A DNA stretch of 64,000 nucleotides from Solimonas sp. SE-A11 (GTDB lineage: Bacteria > Pseudomonadota > Gammaproteobacteria > Nevskiales > Nevskiaceae). The stretch is from positions 124,001 to 188,000 of the forward strand of contig NZ_JAUASX010000004.1 in assembly GCF_030345715.1 (NCBI RefSeq), written 5' to 3'. The position numbers were made by a program, and so were the translations under genes. A model generated the notes under the pieces. That model was not told where the DNA came from and searched no databases. It saw only the letters and a program-made list of their open reading frames with translations. This document shows positions 43,774-53,556 of the stretch, piece after piece (within the stretch, counting starts at the first letter, position 1; the number at the start of each line of letters is the position of its first letter).

Positions 43774-45444
43774 TCAGGGATTGAAAAAGGCCGGATGATC
43801 GCTGCGATTGTCCGGCACATCCGCGTGCCAGCGCACGGAGCCCAGCGGGCGCTCCAGGCGGCGGTGCACGCGAGGACCGCTGCCGGGTGTATGGAAGCTG
43901 TCCGCCTTGAGCTGCAGGGCGCGGTCGCCCTGGGTGAAACGGCTGCGCTGGCGCAGGTAGTCGCCCCAGGTCGGGCAGTGGTAGCGCTCGGTCCATAACT
44001 CCGCGTCGGCGATGTCGCGGGCCAGGGACCAGTCGAAGGCGCCGTTGCGCAGGCGCATACCCTGCAATTGCTGCATCACCTGGTAGAACGCGCGAGCCTG
44101 CTCCGGCGCCACGCGGTATTCGATTTCTATCACGATGGGGCCGCTACGGGGCGTGATGGCCAGAGCCACCTCGGGCTCGTTGGCGATCTCGAAGGGCTCG
44201 ATCGCGGCCGGCGTCAGCGGCGGCATCGGCAACAGGCGGCCGACCAGGGGGGTGAGCATCAGCACCGTGCCCGATACGATGAGCGCGGCCTGCAGCCCCC
44301 AATCGGTCGTCACCGCGCCCCAGAACCAGGCGCCCAGGGCGATGCCGCCGGTCAGCGCGGACTGGAACCAGGACAGCGCCCGCGCCGCGACCCAACGCGG
44401 GGTGGACAGCTGCACGCCCACGCTGAGCAGCGTGGTATGCAGCAGATAGAACACACCGGCAACGGCCATGATCAGCACACTCAGCAGCAGGCTGTGGCTC
44501 AGGCCCAGCAGGATCACCATGAGGCCGGCCGCCACGGAACAGAGGCTCACCGCGGTCTCGGCCTTGAAGCGCTCGCGCACCTCGCTGACCGCCAGTGCCC
44601 CGGCGATGGCGCCGATGCCCATGGCCCCGAGCAGGATGCCGTAGGTGCTGGCATTGCCGTGCAGCAGATCGCGGGCCACCAGCGGCGTAAGTGCAGACAG
44701 CGAGGCGCCGGCAAAACCAGTGGCGAAGCCGCGGACCATGACGCTGCGCACGGGCGGCGCATGGATGGCATAGCGCGCGCCGGAGATGATGGCGCGGTGC
44801 AGGCGCTCCGGCGGCAGGCGCGGCGGCACATGGCGGCGCTGCCACATGTAGAAGGCCAGCAGCAGCGGCAGGTAGAACACGGCATTGATCGCGAAGGTGG
44901 CCATTGCACCGGCCGTCACTACCAGCAGGCCGCCGACAGCGGGGCCGAAGCTGCGCGCGATGTTGTAGCTGACCGATGATAGGGCGACAGCGGCCGGCAG
45001 GGTCTCCGGCTTGACCTGCTCGATCACCGAGGCCTGCCAGGCGGGACCGTAGAGCGCCACGCCCGAGCCGATCAGGAAGCAGAAGACCAGCAACAACCAG
45101 GGCGTGACCAGGCCCAGGCCGGAGAGCGCGGTGAGCGTGGCGGCGCAGAGCGTGGCAAGGCTCAGGCCCAGCATCGCCACCTTGCGGCGGTCGAACATGT
45201 CGGCGATAGCGCCGGCCGGCACCGCCACCAGCATCAGGGGCAGCATCAGGGCGGTCTGCACCAGGGCCACCATGCCGGGTGAGGACGAGAGGCGCGTCAT
45301 CTCCCAGGCCGCGCCCACGCCCTGGATCAGCTGGCCCAGATTGGACAGCAGGCTGGCGGACCAGATGATGAGGAAGCTGCGCTCACGCAGCGGCTCGAAG
45401 GCGGCCCAGCGACGGGGCGAAGGCTGGACCGCCGGGGCGCTCAT
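43774..45444 (-). CDS. MFS exporter with C-terminal ABM-like domain
   Basis: 556 aa from MSAPAVQPSPRRW at 45444. Twelve TM segments (about 20-410) of the EntS-like transmembrane secretion effector (MFS_3) family: SNLGQLIQGVGAAWEMT, AIADMFDRRKVAML, GPAWQASVIEQV. A soluble C-terminal domain (about 440-556) beginning VIEIEYRVAPEQARAFYQVM resembles antibiotic-biosynthesis-monooxygenase (ABM) dimeric barrels. Substrate unknown. 412 bp separate it from the next gene upstream. Confidence 0.85.
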   Translation of the reverse strand: MSAPAVQPSPRRWAAFEPLRERSFLIIWSASLLSNLGQLIQGVGAAWEMTRLSSSPGMVALVQTALMLPLMLVAVPAGAIADMFDRRKVAMLGLSLATLCAATLTALSGLGLVTPWLLLVFCFLIGSGVALYGPAWQASVIEQVKPETLPAAVALSSVSYNIARSFGPAVGGLLVVTAGAMATFAINAVFYLPLLLAFYMWQRRHVPPRLPPERLHRAIISGARYAIHAPPVRSVMVRGFATGFAGASLSALTPLVARDLLHGNASTYGILLGAMGIGAIAGALAVSEVRERFKAETAVSLCSVAAGLMVILLGLSHSLLLSVLIMAVAGVFYLLHTTLLSVGVQLSTPRWVAARALSWFQSALTGGIALGAWFWGAVTTDWGLQAALIVSGTVLMLTPLVGRLLPMPPLTPAAIEPFEIANEPEVALAITPRSGPIVIEIEYRVAPEQARAFYQVMQQLQGMRLRNGAFDWSLARDIADAELWTERYHCPTWGDYLRQRSRFTQGDRALQLKADSFHTPGSGPRVHRRLERPLGSVRWHADVPDNRSDHPAFFNP

Positions 45445-45856
45445 GCGGACGCAGGCCGCTCCCCGCACACGGCCACGCCGCAAACGGCCAGGCTGGCGGC
45501 GGGGTGACTCATGCCTGGGGATGACGGTGCATCGATACAGCCTACCCGCTCGCCGTGCCGCGCGCCCCGCCCCGCCGATCGATACGGCTTGATTCCCGTG
45601 CCAGTGCCTGGCTCCCCCTTGCACGGGCGCAGGTGGCGCTGTGGCCCGCTGGCATTGCGCGGGCGCTCGCCGTGCGGCAGGGAGACTGCCGCCACCTCCT
45701 GGCTGGTGAAGCCCTCCGCACCGCTGTCCGTTTAGGCGATCACGTCCCTGGCGCCGCGCTCACATGGGCCCATCCGCCGGGCCGGCTGCGTCCGCGGCCA
45801 GGTCCAGGCCGGCACCGCCCGGCGTCGGGCGTCCGGGCTCCACCGGCGAATCGGGA
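45445..45856. other. 412-bp GC-rich gap without recognisable gene
   Basis: Several open frames cross the region but none has a family signature, ribosome-binding site or expected composition. It should contain the promoter of the MFS gene and the end of the CMD transcript. Confidence 0.5.
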
Positions 45857-46243
45857 CTACGGCGTCTCGGCCGCCATCGCCGCGACCACCTCGTGATAGG
45901 CCCGGTGGCATTCCAGGCCGGCCGGCGCACCGCAGTAGCCGGTGACGTGGAAGAACAGCGCCTTGAGCTCTTCCGGCTTGATGCCGTTGCGCAGCGCGTT
46001 GCGGATGTGCACCTTCATCTCGTTGGTGCGGCCCATGGCGCTGACCAGGGCCACGGTAATCAGGGTGCGCTCGCGGATCGGCAGGTCGCCGCTGCTCCAG
46101 ACCTTGCCCCAGACCGCCTCGGTGACGTACTCCTGGATGTCGCGGTTGAACTCCGGCGCGTTGTGCATGGCGTTGGCCACGTAAGCCTCGCCCAGCAGCT
46201 CGGTGCGGCGCGCCAGGCCCTTCTTGAGATTCTCGCTCGTCAT
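45857..46243 (-). CDS. Carboxymuconolactone decarboxylase-family protein
   Basis: 128 aa from the ATG at 46243 with AGGAGCG upstream. The helical core matches the PcaC type: RTLITVALVSAMGRTNEMKVHIRNAL and KALFFHVTGYCGAPAGLECH. There is no CxxC, so it is closer to the decarboxylase than to AhpD. On the same strand, 199 bp downstream of a TetR gene that may control it. The preceding 199 bp contain no gene. Confidence 0.87.
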   Translation of the reverse strand: MTSENLKKGLARRTELLGEAYVANAMHNAPEFNRDIQEYVTEAVWGKVWSSGDLPIRERTLITVALVSAMGRTNEMKVHIRNALRNGIKPEELKALFFHVTGYCGAPAGLECHRAYHEVVAAMAAETP

Positions 46244-46442
46244 GGTTTCGCTCCTGAAAAGTTGGGGTGAAATATTACGTCGCAGACCAGTGCCGCCGGG
46301 AGCATCCATGGCGGCATCCCGATGCAGCCGCTCTCTGCGCCGCGCTCCGCGGCGCCCAAGGTCCACTGCCCCAGGAAGATCGACGGCTGCCGCTTCCGGT
46401 CCGGCGGCATCGCCCATGCTGGCGACCCGCCCGGCGGAGTGC

Positions 46443-47048
46443 TCAGGCCTTGGCCTGCCCCGACGGCTTTTGGCCGGGCACCCAGGCCGGCTCGACCACG
46501 TTGCGATGATGGATTTCCGCGATTTCGGGGATCGACAGCGGACTGGCCTGGCGCAACCACCACGACAGAAGTTCCAGGGTGCCGCTCACCACCAGCAGCG
46601 TCACCACCTCGAACGGCGGCCAGGTGCTGGGCGGCGAACGCTCCGCGGCAATCTCCATGGAGATGCGCAGCAATTCCGAGCGCAGGGCGCCGGCAGCACC
46701 TCCGGTGAGCAGCGTGGCCCACAGCGCGCGGCGCTCGTCCACGTAGGTGAAAAGCGCCTCCGAGCCCTCGCGGGCGCTGCGCGCATCCATCACCGGCATC
46801 ACCAAGCCGATCAAACTGCGGATTTCCTCGGCGGCGAGATCATCCAGCAAGGATTCCTTGGTGGGGTGATGGCGGAAGAACGTCGTGTAGCCGATGCTGG
46901 CTGCGGCAGCAATGTCGCGGATGGTGATCTGGTCCAGCGGCTTGGACTCCAGCAGGTCCAGCAAGGCAACACGGAGCGCCTCGCGCGTGCGCACGGCACG
47001 GGCGTCGCTCGCGGTCGACAGATGCGGCCGGTAGATCTTGTTCGTCAT
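46443..47048 (-). CDS. TetR-family regulator
   Basis: 201 aa, HTH in LDQITIRDIAAAASIGYTTFFRHHPTKESLLDD (about 38-70). C-terminal helices end in EPAWVPGQKPSGQAKA. An inverted repeat overlapping a consensus -10 just upstream suggests autoregulation. First gene of a possible unit with the CMD protein and MFS exporter, all on the minus strand. Confidence 0.88.
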   Translation of the reverse strand: MTNKIYRPHLSTASDARAVRTREALRVALLDLLESKPLDQITIRDIAAAASIGYTTFFRHHPTKESLLDDLAAEEIRSLIGLVMPVMDARSAREGSEALFTYVDERRALWATLLTGGAAGALRSELLRISMEIAAERSPPSTWPPFEVVTLLVVSGTLELLSWWLRQASPLSIPEIAEIHHRNVVEPAWVPGQKPSGQAKA

Positions 47049-47069
47049 CCCGATGGGCTAAGAGCTGCG

Positions 47070-47094
47070 GAACTTATACGAACCATTATAGTTC
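47070..47094 (-). promoter_or_regulatory. Putative TetR operator over the -10
   Basis: GAACTTATA (47070-47078) and TATAGTTC (47087-47094) form an inverted repeat with one unpaired base. On the minus strand it covers a perfect -10, TATAAT (47085-47090), whose start site would lie about 30 bp before the TetR ATG. Confidence 0.55.
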
Positions 47095-47811
47095 ACATCA
47101 AGGGCCGAATCTGGCCTCAGTCAAAATCACCCAAACAGATACCCATGTCAGCCACAGGAACCTGGAAAGTCACGATCAAACCGCCAACCGCCGCGCAGAA
47201 CACGATCCTTGAGCTCAAGGACCCACGCGGCAAGGTGACCGCCCCCCAGAGCGGCCAGGGCTCGAGGGCAAATCCGGAGACAGCCTTCACAGCCGGAACA
47301 ACACCAGGAGTTCACCCGTTCCCACAGCAGGCAAGCTGCCCCTCGGCTCCGCGGCCACATCATCCGACTCTGGCCGCTGCTGGCCCGCGGCGCCCCCTGG
47401 GCGGCGTATTCGCCGGGCCTGGATGGCAGCAAGCTGTTCTTCGACGGCTTGGCGCACACCGAGCGCGCGCAGTTCCAACCCCGCACTCTGATGCACATGT
47501 TCCCAGCGGCAGCCTGGGTTTATCGGCGCGAGTCCCGCAGGCCGCCGTGGCCACTCTGCGCACCGGACACGCGGATGGGCGCGCTGTTTACACTCGTTTA
47601 CCTGCACGCATTTCCCCAGGCTGTTTATGGCACCCGGAGATGCCGGCAAATGGCTGCCGGAAGCCGTTTCCGGCGAACGGTGGCCATCAGCCGCGTTATC
47701 ATGCAGCCCAGCGCAGAGGGCCAGCCATGGAGACGCGCCTTTTATGGCGTCGCAACATTTCTTGAGTATTTCCTTGCTGGTTCAAAAATAAAGAACGCCC
47801 GGAGACTCCCC
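47095..47811. other. 717-bp region with gene debris upstream of icd
   Basis: From 47143 an ATG frame gives SATGTWKVTIKPP and [14 protein letters not shown], which looks like the N-terminus of a small conserved family ending in a short beta-rich domain, then degenerates. A frame open from about 47239 to icd encodes [18 protein letters not shown] and [15 protein letters not shown], with no start codon and no family I recognise. The icd promoter must lie near the right end. Confidence 0.4.
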
Positions 47812-50043
47812 TTGAGCAAAGAGCAACCCGCCATTATCTACACCCTGACCGACGAGGCCCCCCTGCTGGCCACCGCGTCGTTCCTGCCGATCATCGAAGC
47901 CTTCGCCGCCCCGGCCGGCATCCAGATCAAGACCAGCGACATCTCGCTGGCCGCCCGCATCATCGGCGAATTCCCTGAATTCCTGACCGAATCCCAGCGG
48001 CTTCCGGACAACCTCGCCGAGTTGGGCAAGCTGACCCTGCTCCCCGACACCAACATCATCAAGCTGCCCAACATCAGCGCCTCCGTGGCGCAGCTGCTGG
48101 CCGCGATCAAGGAACTGCGCGCCAAGGGCTACAACCTGCCCGAATACCCCGAGCAGCCCAAGACCGACGAAGAGACCGCGATCCGCAAGCGCTACTCCAA
48201 GTGCCTGGGCAGCGCCGTCAACCCGGTACTGCGCGAAGGCAACTCCGACCGCCGCGCACCCAAGGCCGTCAAGGAATACGCCCGCAAGAATCCGCACTCG
48301 ATGGCGCCGTGGAGCCAGGCCTCCCGCTCGCACGTCTCCCACATGCACAAGGGCGACTTCTACCACGGCGAGAAGTCGATGACACTCGACCGCGCGCGCA
48401 ACGTGAAGATGGAGCTGCTGACCAAGAGCGGCAAGACCCTGGTCCTCAAGCCCCACGTGGCGCTGCAGGACAAGGAAATCATCGACAGCATGTTCATGAG
48501 CAAGAAGGCCTTGCTCGAGTTCTACGAGACCCAGATCGAGGATGCCCACCAGAGCGGCGTGATGTTCTCGCTGCACGTCAAGGCGACCATGATGAAGGTC
48601 TCCCACCCGATCGTCTTCGGGCACTGCGTGAGGATCTTCTACCGCGACGCCTTCGAGAAGCACGGCAAGACCTTCGACGAGCTGGGCATCAACGTCAACA
48701 ACGGCATGGTCGATCTCTACACCAAGATCGCCAAGCTGCCGCAGAGCGAGCAGGACGAGATCAAGCGCGACCTGCACGCCTGCCACGCCCACCGCCCCGA
48801 GTTGGCGATGGTCGACTCCGCCAAGGGCATCACCAACTTCCACTCGCCCAACGACGTCATCGTCGACGCCTCCATGCCGGCGATGATCCGCAACGGCGGC
48901 AAGATGTGGGGCGCCGATGGCCGCCTGAAGGACGTCAAGGCCGTGATGCCGGAATCGACCTTCGCCCGCATCTACCAGGAGATGATCAACTTCTGCAAGA
49001 CGCACGGCGCCTTCGATCCCAGGACCATGGGCTCCGTGCCCAACGTGGGCCTGATGGCGCAGCAGGCCGAGGAATACGGCTCGCACGACAAGACCTTCGA
49101 GATCCCGGAAGACGGCATCGCCAACATCACCGACCTGGACACCGGCGAAGTGCTGATGACCCAGAACGTGGAGACCGGCGACATCTGGCGCATGTGCCAG
49201 GTCAAGGATGCCCCGATCCGGGACTGGGTCAAGCTCGCCGTCACCCGCGCGCGCCAGTCCAACACGCCCGCCGTGTTCTGGCTGGACCCCTACCGCCCGC
49301 ACGAGCACGAGCTGATCCAGAAGGTAGTGAAGTACGTGCAGGAGTACGACCTCAAGGGCCTGAAAATCGAGATCATGTCGCAGGTGCGCGCCATGCGTTA
49401 CACGCTGGAGCGCGTGAACCGCGGCCAGGACACCATCTCCGTCACCGGCAACATCCTGCGCGACTACCTCACCGACCTGTTCCCGATCATGGAGCTGGGC
49501 ACCAGCGCCAAGATGCTGTCGATCGTACCTCTGATGGCCGGCGGCGGCATGTACGAGACCGGCGCCGGCGGCTCCGCGCCCAAGCACGTCCAGCAGCTCA
49601 CCGAAGAGAACCACCTGCGCTGGGATTCCCTCGGCGAGTTCCTGGCCCTGGCGGTAGGCCTGGAAGACCTGGGCATCAAGACCGGCAATGCTCGTGCCAC
49701 GCTGCTGTCCAAGACGCTGGATGCGGCCACCGGCAAGCTGCTCGACAACAACAAGAACCCCTCGCCCAAGACCGGCCAGCTCGACAACCGCGGCAGCCAG
49801 TTCTACCTCGCCCTGTACTGGGCCCAGGCCCTGGCCGCCCAGACCGAGGACGCCGAACTCGCCGCTCACTTCGCCCCGCTGGCGAAGAAGCTGGCCGACA
49901 AGGAGACGGAAATCATCGCCGAACTCACCGCAATCCAGGGCAAGCCGGCCGACATCGGCGGCTACTACCGCCCGGACCCCGAGAAGCTGGCCGCAGTGAT
50001 GCGGCCGAGCGCCGCGTTCAATGCGGCGCTGGCGGGGAAGTAG
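47812..50043 (+). CDS. icd: Monomeric NADP-dependent isocitrate dehydrogenase
   Basis: 743 aa, matching the 740-aa monomeric IDH-II family. TTG start chosen because [17 protein letters not shown] aligns with the usual N-terminus and GGAG precedes it; the frame is open another 121 codons upstream but without family sequence. Characteristic segments include [59 protein letters not shown] and [19 protein letters not shown]. It oxidises isocitrate to 2-oxoglutarate in the TCA cycle. A strong terminator follows. Confidence 0.96.
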   Translation: MSKEQPAIIYTLTDEAPLLATASFLPIIEAFAAPAGIQIKTSDISLAARIIGEFPEFLTESQRLPDNLAELGKLTLLPDTNIIKLPNISASVAQLLAAIKELRAKGYNLPEYPEQPKTDEETAIRKRYSKCLGSAVNPVLREGNSDRRAPKAVKEYARKNPHSMAPWSQASRSHVSHMHKGDFYHGEKSMTLDRARNVKMELLTKSGKTLVLKPHVALQDKEIIDSMFMSKKALLEFYETQIEDAHQSGVMFSLHVKATMMKVSHPIVFGHCVRIFYRDAFEKHGKTFDELGINVNNGMVDLYTKIAKLPQSEQDEIKRDLHACHAHRPELAMVDSAKGITNFHSPNDVIVDASMPAMIRNGGKMWGADGRLKDVKAVMPESTFARIYQEMINFCKTHGAFDPRTMGSVPNVGLMAQQAEEYGSHDKTFEIPEDGIANITDLDTGEVLMTQNVETGDIWRMCQVKDAPIRDWVKLAVTRARQSNTPAVFWLDPYRPHEHELIQKVVKYVQEYDLKGLKIEIMSQVRAMRYTLERVNRGQDTISVTGNILRDYLTDLFPIMELGTSAKMLSIVPLMAGGGMYETGAGGSAPKHVQQLTEENHLRWDSLGEFLALAVGLEDLGIKTGNARATLLSKTLDAATGKLLDNNKNPSPKTGQLDNRGSQFYLALYWAQALAAQTEDAELAAHFAPLAKKLADKETEIIAELTAIQGKPADIGGYYRPDPEKLAAVMRPSAAFNAALAGK

Positions 50044-50069
50044 GCAGCTGCCGTCACCGCGCGTACGGG

Positions 50070-50264
50070 TCATCCGACACGCACGGCCCATAAAAAAGCC
50101 CGCCGGAAGGCGGGCTTTTTTATGGGCCGTTCAGGCCATTCAGGGCGCATCTTGATCCACCCCGTACACGCTTTCGTCATGTGGCCGCCATCATCCTGCC
50201 TACCGACGCTGCAACCCATCATCGTCAGCAGCGCCAGGCCCAAAAGCCCGATGCCCGAGACCAT
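50070..50264 (-). pseudogene. Possible truncated small lipoprotein
   Basis: An ATG at 50264 with AAGG upstream opens a lipoprotein-like signal (MVSGIGLLGLALLTMMGC) followed by SVGRQDDGGHMTKACTG. The frame then runs through the icd terminator and stops at 50070, so the natural C-terminus seems lost. It could equally be a chance frame. Confidence 0.3.
50085..50128 (+). terminator. Bidirectional Rho-independent terminator after icd
   Basis: 20-nt arms (50085-50104 and 50109-50128) around a GGAA loop, with AAAAAA on the left arm and TTTTTT on the right so it works for both strands. The GC core is GCCCGCC/GGCGGGC. It is 41 bp after the icd stop. Confidence 0.95.
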
Positions 50265-50317
50265 CCGACCTTGGATTCATAGGACACCGGGTCTACGCCT
50301 CACTCACAACGCCGAAC

Positions 50318-51355
50318 TCACAACGCTGATTCCACGCAAGGAAGCGAGGTGTCGGACTTGCGATAGCGCTTGAAGAAAGACCACGCGAGCTCCGCTCCAT
50401 TCGGAGACGGAGAAAGCACTCCAGCCAGCCCAGGATCACTGGCCTCCCCAGGCCAGAAATGCCCCATGCCTTCGATGCGGACCTGCTCGGCCATCCGGCA
50501 TCCCTCCGGATCCCTGTAGATGTCGATTTGGTACGGATATCCTCGCTCGGGAACGATGCCGATCGATTCGGCAGGGGTCAATTGAAAGGGTTGGCGGAGC
50601 GTCCCGGACGCCACCAGATTGTTCGTCATCAACCATTGCTGCACCGCGTGAGCGCCAGTCTCAGGCCGTACCGCGAGATCCTGTTGGCCCTGGAAGTTGA
50701 TGACAGGAAGAATGCGTGCCCGAGGGCCCATTGCCTGCCGGGCAGATCGTGCTGTTATTTCGGGGCGCAACACCAGTGGGCCAACCGGCTGGGCGATACC
50801 CAAGAGGCCGATGCCATAGCCGCCTGCCTCCACGAGCCCGATGGCGGCAAAGAGGTCCGGGTAAGCGGCACCCAGGATGCTGGTCATGAATCCACCCGCT
50901 GACAGGCCGATGGCATAGACGCGCTCCGGATCGACATTCCAGCCATCCAGGACCTTCCTCGTCAGCGCAGCCAGCGCTTCGGCGTCTCCAGCACCCCGCT
51001 GCATCTCGGTCGGGTTGTAGAACCTCCAGCTCTGCAGTGGATGGAGAGCATCGTTCTCGTGATCTGGATACATGACGATGAAGCCTTCGCGCTTCGCAAC
51101 GAGATCGAATCTCGTCACCTCGCGCTGGACTTCCGCAGACATATTGGCGCCGTGTATCACCACGACCAGGGGAACCGAGGATTCACCGACCGAAGAGCCG
51201 GGGATATAGACCAATCCACGATACCGGCCAAGCTCGCCTGAGTGATGTATCTCGACCGTCTCGTCGGCCACTCCCGCCTCGTCGCTCTCCCGGTCACAGG
51301 CCGAGAGGCACGAAGCCGCAATCGCGAGCCACAGTAGTCCAATACGAAACTTCAT
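50318..51355 (-). CDS. PHB-depolymerase/LpqC-type esterase lipoprotein
   Basis: 345 aa. Lipoprotein signal MKFRIGLLWLAIAASCLSAC. Alpha/beta hydrolase with VVVIHGANMSAEV (oxyanion), GLSAGGFMTS (nucleophile Ser), an acid near FQGQQDLAVRPE and the catalytic His in GMGHFWPGE. This is the esterase/PHB depolymerase family (COG3509), which cleaves short polyesters, feruloyl or acetyl esters. Being lipid-anchored it likely acts at the outer membrane. Confidence 0.85.
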   Translation of the reverse strand: MKFRIGLLWLAIAASCLSACDRESDEAGVADETVEIHHSGELGRYRGLVYIPGSSVGESSVPLVVVIHGANMSAEVQREVTRFDLVAKREGFIVMYPDHENDALHPLQSWRFYNPTEMQRGAGDAEALAALTRKVLDGWNVDPERVYAIGLSAGGFMTSILGAAYPDLFAAIGLVEAGGYGIGLLGIAQPVGPLVLRPEITARSARQAMGPRARILPVINFQGQQDLAVRPETGAHAVQQWLMTNNLVASGTLRQPFQLTPAESIGIVPERGYPYQIDIYRDPEGCRMAEQVRIEGMGHFWPGEASDPGLAGVLSPSPNGAELAWSFFKRYRKSDTSLPCVESAL

Positions 51356-51429
51356 GGATTTCTCAAGGATGAAATCCTGTGAACATTAGAAGTTCGCACT
51401 CCGGGCTCAAATGATCCTTCCGGACGTCA

Positions 51430-51690
51430 ATTGCTGAATCCGGACATCGGCCGTCGCCATCCATGCCGCACCGCAGCAACGCCGGGCCACTCTCGCTGCT
51501 GGAAGCAAGCTGCTCGGTACACGCCTCGGCACGCCGCCTCGTACACCTGCACGTCATCATGCGGCACCACGCAGCTCACCACCATCTCCTTCAGGGTGTC
51601 GTGCGGCAGGCCCATGATCTGGCCGCGCATCACGCCGGAGCACAGCGCCAGCAAGGGCGTCGATCTCCAGCGGCGAGACTGCGAGCCGGC
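51430..51690 (-). pseudogene. C-terminal fragment of an acyl-CoA synthetase (AMP-binding)
   Basis: On the minus strand VSPLEIDALL in one frame and ALCSGVMRGQIMGLPHDTL then KEMVVSCVVPHDD in another reproduce the AMP-binding C-terminal domain (NVSPLEVEAALL...GLPH.TLGEMVVACVV). A frameshift separates them near 51655 and the catalytic-lysine end is missing. It lies in the 497-bp gap between the esterase and the quinone oxidoreductase, which otherwise contains nothing recognisable. Confidence 0.6.
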
Positions 51691-51852
51691 CCGCGCGCAT
51701 TCAAGGCGGCAACCGCCCTTGCTCACTGCCCGGCAAGCCCGACATCCCCTACAGGCAATTGGACCGCGATCGAGGCGCGAGTGAGCCGTGACTGAGCCAC
51801 GACTCCGGACCCGTCCCTCCGGTTCGCCCCCGCCTGCAGTAAAGTCCGCAGC

Positions 51853-52845
51853 ATGCGCACCTCCATGAATGTCATCGAGATCCGTGAGCCCGGCGGCCCG
51901 GACGTCCTGCAGCCCGGCAAGCGTCCCCTGCCCGTCCCCCGCGAAGGCGAGCTGCTGATCAAGGTCAGCGCCGCCGGCGTCAACCGGCCGGACGTGCTGC
52001 AGCGCCAGGGCCAGTACCGCGCCCCGCCCGACGCCTGCGACCTGCCCGGCCTGGAAGTGGCCGGCGAGATCGTCGGCGGCCACCCCGGCGACTCCGGTTG
52101 GAACTTCGGCGACCGCGTCTGCGCCCTGGTGCACGGCGGCGGCTACGCCGAGTACTGCGTCGCTCCCGCCACGCAGTGCCTGCCGATCCCCACCGGCTGG
52201 TCGGCGCTGGAGGCCGCCACGCTGCCGGAGACCTGCTTCACCGTCTGGAGCAACGTCTTCGAGCGCGCCGCGCTAGCGCCCGGCGAGAGCCTGCTGGTGC
52301 AGGGCGGCAGCAGCGGCATCGGCGTCACCGCCATCCAGATGGCCCATGCCCTGGGCCACCGCGTCTTCGCCACCGCCGGCAGCGCCGAGAAGCTGCGCGC
52401 CTGTGAGGCCCTGGGTGCCGAGCGCGCCATCCACTACCGCGAGTCCGACTTCGCCGAAGAAGTGCGCCGCCTCACCGACGGCCGCGGCGTGGACATGATC
52501 CTCGACATGGTCGGCGGCGACTACCTGAAGCGGGAAATCTCCTGCCTGGCCGACGACGGCCGCCTGGTCATCATTGGCCTGCTCGGCGGCGTGCGCGGCG
52601 AACTGCCGCTGGCCCAGGTGCTGATGCGCCGCCTGACCGTCACCGGCTCCACGCTACGGCCACGCTCCCTGGCCTACAAGGCCAGTGTGGCCCAGGCCCT
52701 GCGCAAACACGTCTGGCCACTGATCGACGCCGGCAAGATCCGCCCCGTGGTCCACGCCAGCTTTCCGCTGGACCAGGCCGCCGAGGCGCATCGAGTGATG
52801 GAAGCCGGGCAGCACATCGGCAAGCTGGTGCTGCGCGTTGACTGA
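51853..52845 (+). CDS. NAD(P)H:quinone oxidoreductase, zinc-independent MDR family (PIG3-like)
   Basis: 330 aa. GroES-like domain with VSAAGVNRPDVLQRQGQYRAPP and the PIG3 marks LPGLEVAGEIVG; NADPH-binding motif VQGGSSGIGVTAIQMAHALG; C-terminus RPVVHASFPLDQAAEAHRVMEAGQHIGKLVL. No zinc cysteines. It reduces quinones or other alkenals in the cytoplasm. Monocistronic by position. Confidence 0.9.
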   Translation: MRTSMNVIEIREPGGPDVLQPGKRPLPVPREGELLIKVSAAGVNRPDVLQRQGQYRAPPDACDLPGLEVAGEIVGGHPGDSGWNFGDRVCALVHGGGYAEYCVAPATQCLPIPTGWSALEAATLPETCFTVWSNVFERAALAPGESLLVQGGSSGIGVTAIQMAHALGHRVFATAGSAEKLRACEALGAERAIHYRESDFAEEVRRLTDGRGVDMILDMVGGDYLKREISCLADDGRLVIIGLLGGVRGELPLAQVLMRRLTVTGSTLRPRSLAYKASVAQALRKHVWPLIDAGKIRPVVHASFPLDQAAEAHRVMEAGQHIGKLVLRVD

Positions 52846-52957
52846 AGGTTAGGCGGCAGGCGCCGGCAGCATGCTTCAACCGATCTGAGCCGACTGCCAC
52901 TCCCTGCTGTACTGATCTTAGCTCAGGAAGCAGGGACGTTGGCTGAACATGATTGGC

Positions 52958-53416
52958 CTAGACGAACTCATAGCATTCAAAAAGATATGGCTCTGCAAGC
53001 ACGAGATATCTTCCACACACAGACAAGGTGGCGACAAACCAATCACCTGAAAGCGTCCGGAACGATATTGTTTCTGATGAGTTCTCCAGAGACACTACAA
53101 CCGCAACGTAGTCTTCGCTTCCGTCAAACGAGTAGCTGACACGAATTCCGTTTATCTGATGGATTGGCTTGCCGCCGAAAGCGCCCAGCGCGTTTTCAAA
53201 TGACCCGATGAACTCATACGGGTTGTCTTCCAAGACAACGATTTTGGGAGCCTCTCCGAGCATGATCTCGAACGACTCGTCGTGATCGCACGCATATACT
53301 TTTCCAGCGCTAGGGATCGTGAAACCGTAGAGTCTCTCAGTGAAATTTGGGATCGGCAGCTTTTTTAGCATGGAAGCGCGCTCATACCTTTCGTGACGTC
53401 CAATTCTCGGGCTCAT
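52958..53416 (-). CDS. Hypothetical protein, 152 aa (orphan)
   Basis: Lower-GC gene. An alternative start at 53371 (MLKKLPIPNF) would remove 15 basic residues; neither has a clear ribosome-binding site. Globular, no signal or TM segment: RLYGFTIPSAGKVYACDHDE, SYSFDGSEDYVAVVVSLE, CGRYLVLAEPYLFECYEF. No family recognised; the compact acidic beta-rich composition is like immunity-type proteins but this is only an impression. Confidence 0.6.
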   Translation of the reverse strand: MSPRIGRHERYERASMLKKLPIPNFTERLYGFTIPSAGKVYACDHDESFEIMLGEAPKIVVLEDNPYEFIGSFENALGAFGGKPIHQINGIRVSYSFDGSEDYVAVVVSLENSSETISFRTLSGDWFVATLSVCGRYLVLAEPYLFECYEFV

Positions 53417-53470
53417 GGGGCTGACTCACCAAAGATGGGGGCGTCGATCCTTGAGTCTATTGTCAGCTCG

Positions 53471-53525
53471 TGTAGGGCGGGTCTTGACCCGCCGGTCGCG
53501 GAAGGCGGGCCAAGACCCGCTCTAT
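53471..53525. repeat. GC-rich hairpin repeat, copy A
   Basis: TGTAGGGCGGGTCTTGACCC, then GCCGGTCGCGGAAGG, then CGGGCCAAGACCCGC. The outer arms pair (GCGGGTCTTG with CAAGACCCGC). Same family as 54888-54945 and 55380-55440. It lies between the orphan gene upstream and the NERD gene. Confidence 0.85.
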
Positions 53526-53556
53526 ATACGCTTTGAGTCGTTCGATTGCAGATGGG

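Noticed and set aside
45555-45896. 113-codon open frame between the MFS and CMD genes
   Set aside because: Runs antisense into the CMD gene, no recognisable domain or ribosome-binding site.
47782-50091. 769-codon open frame antisense to icd
   Set aside because: Same composition artefact; icd on the plus strand is full-length and unmistakable.
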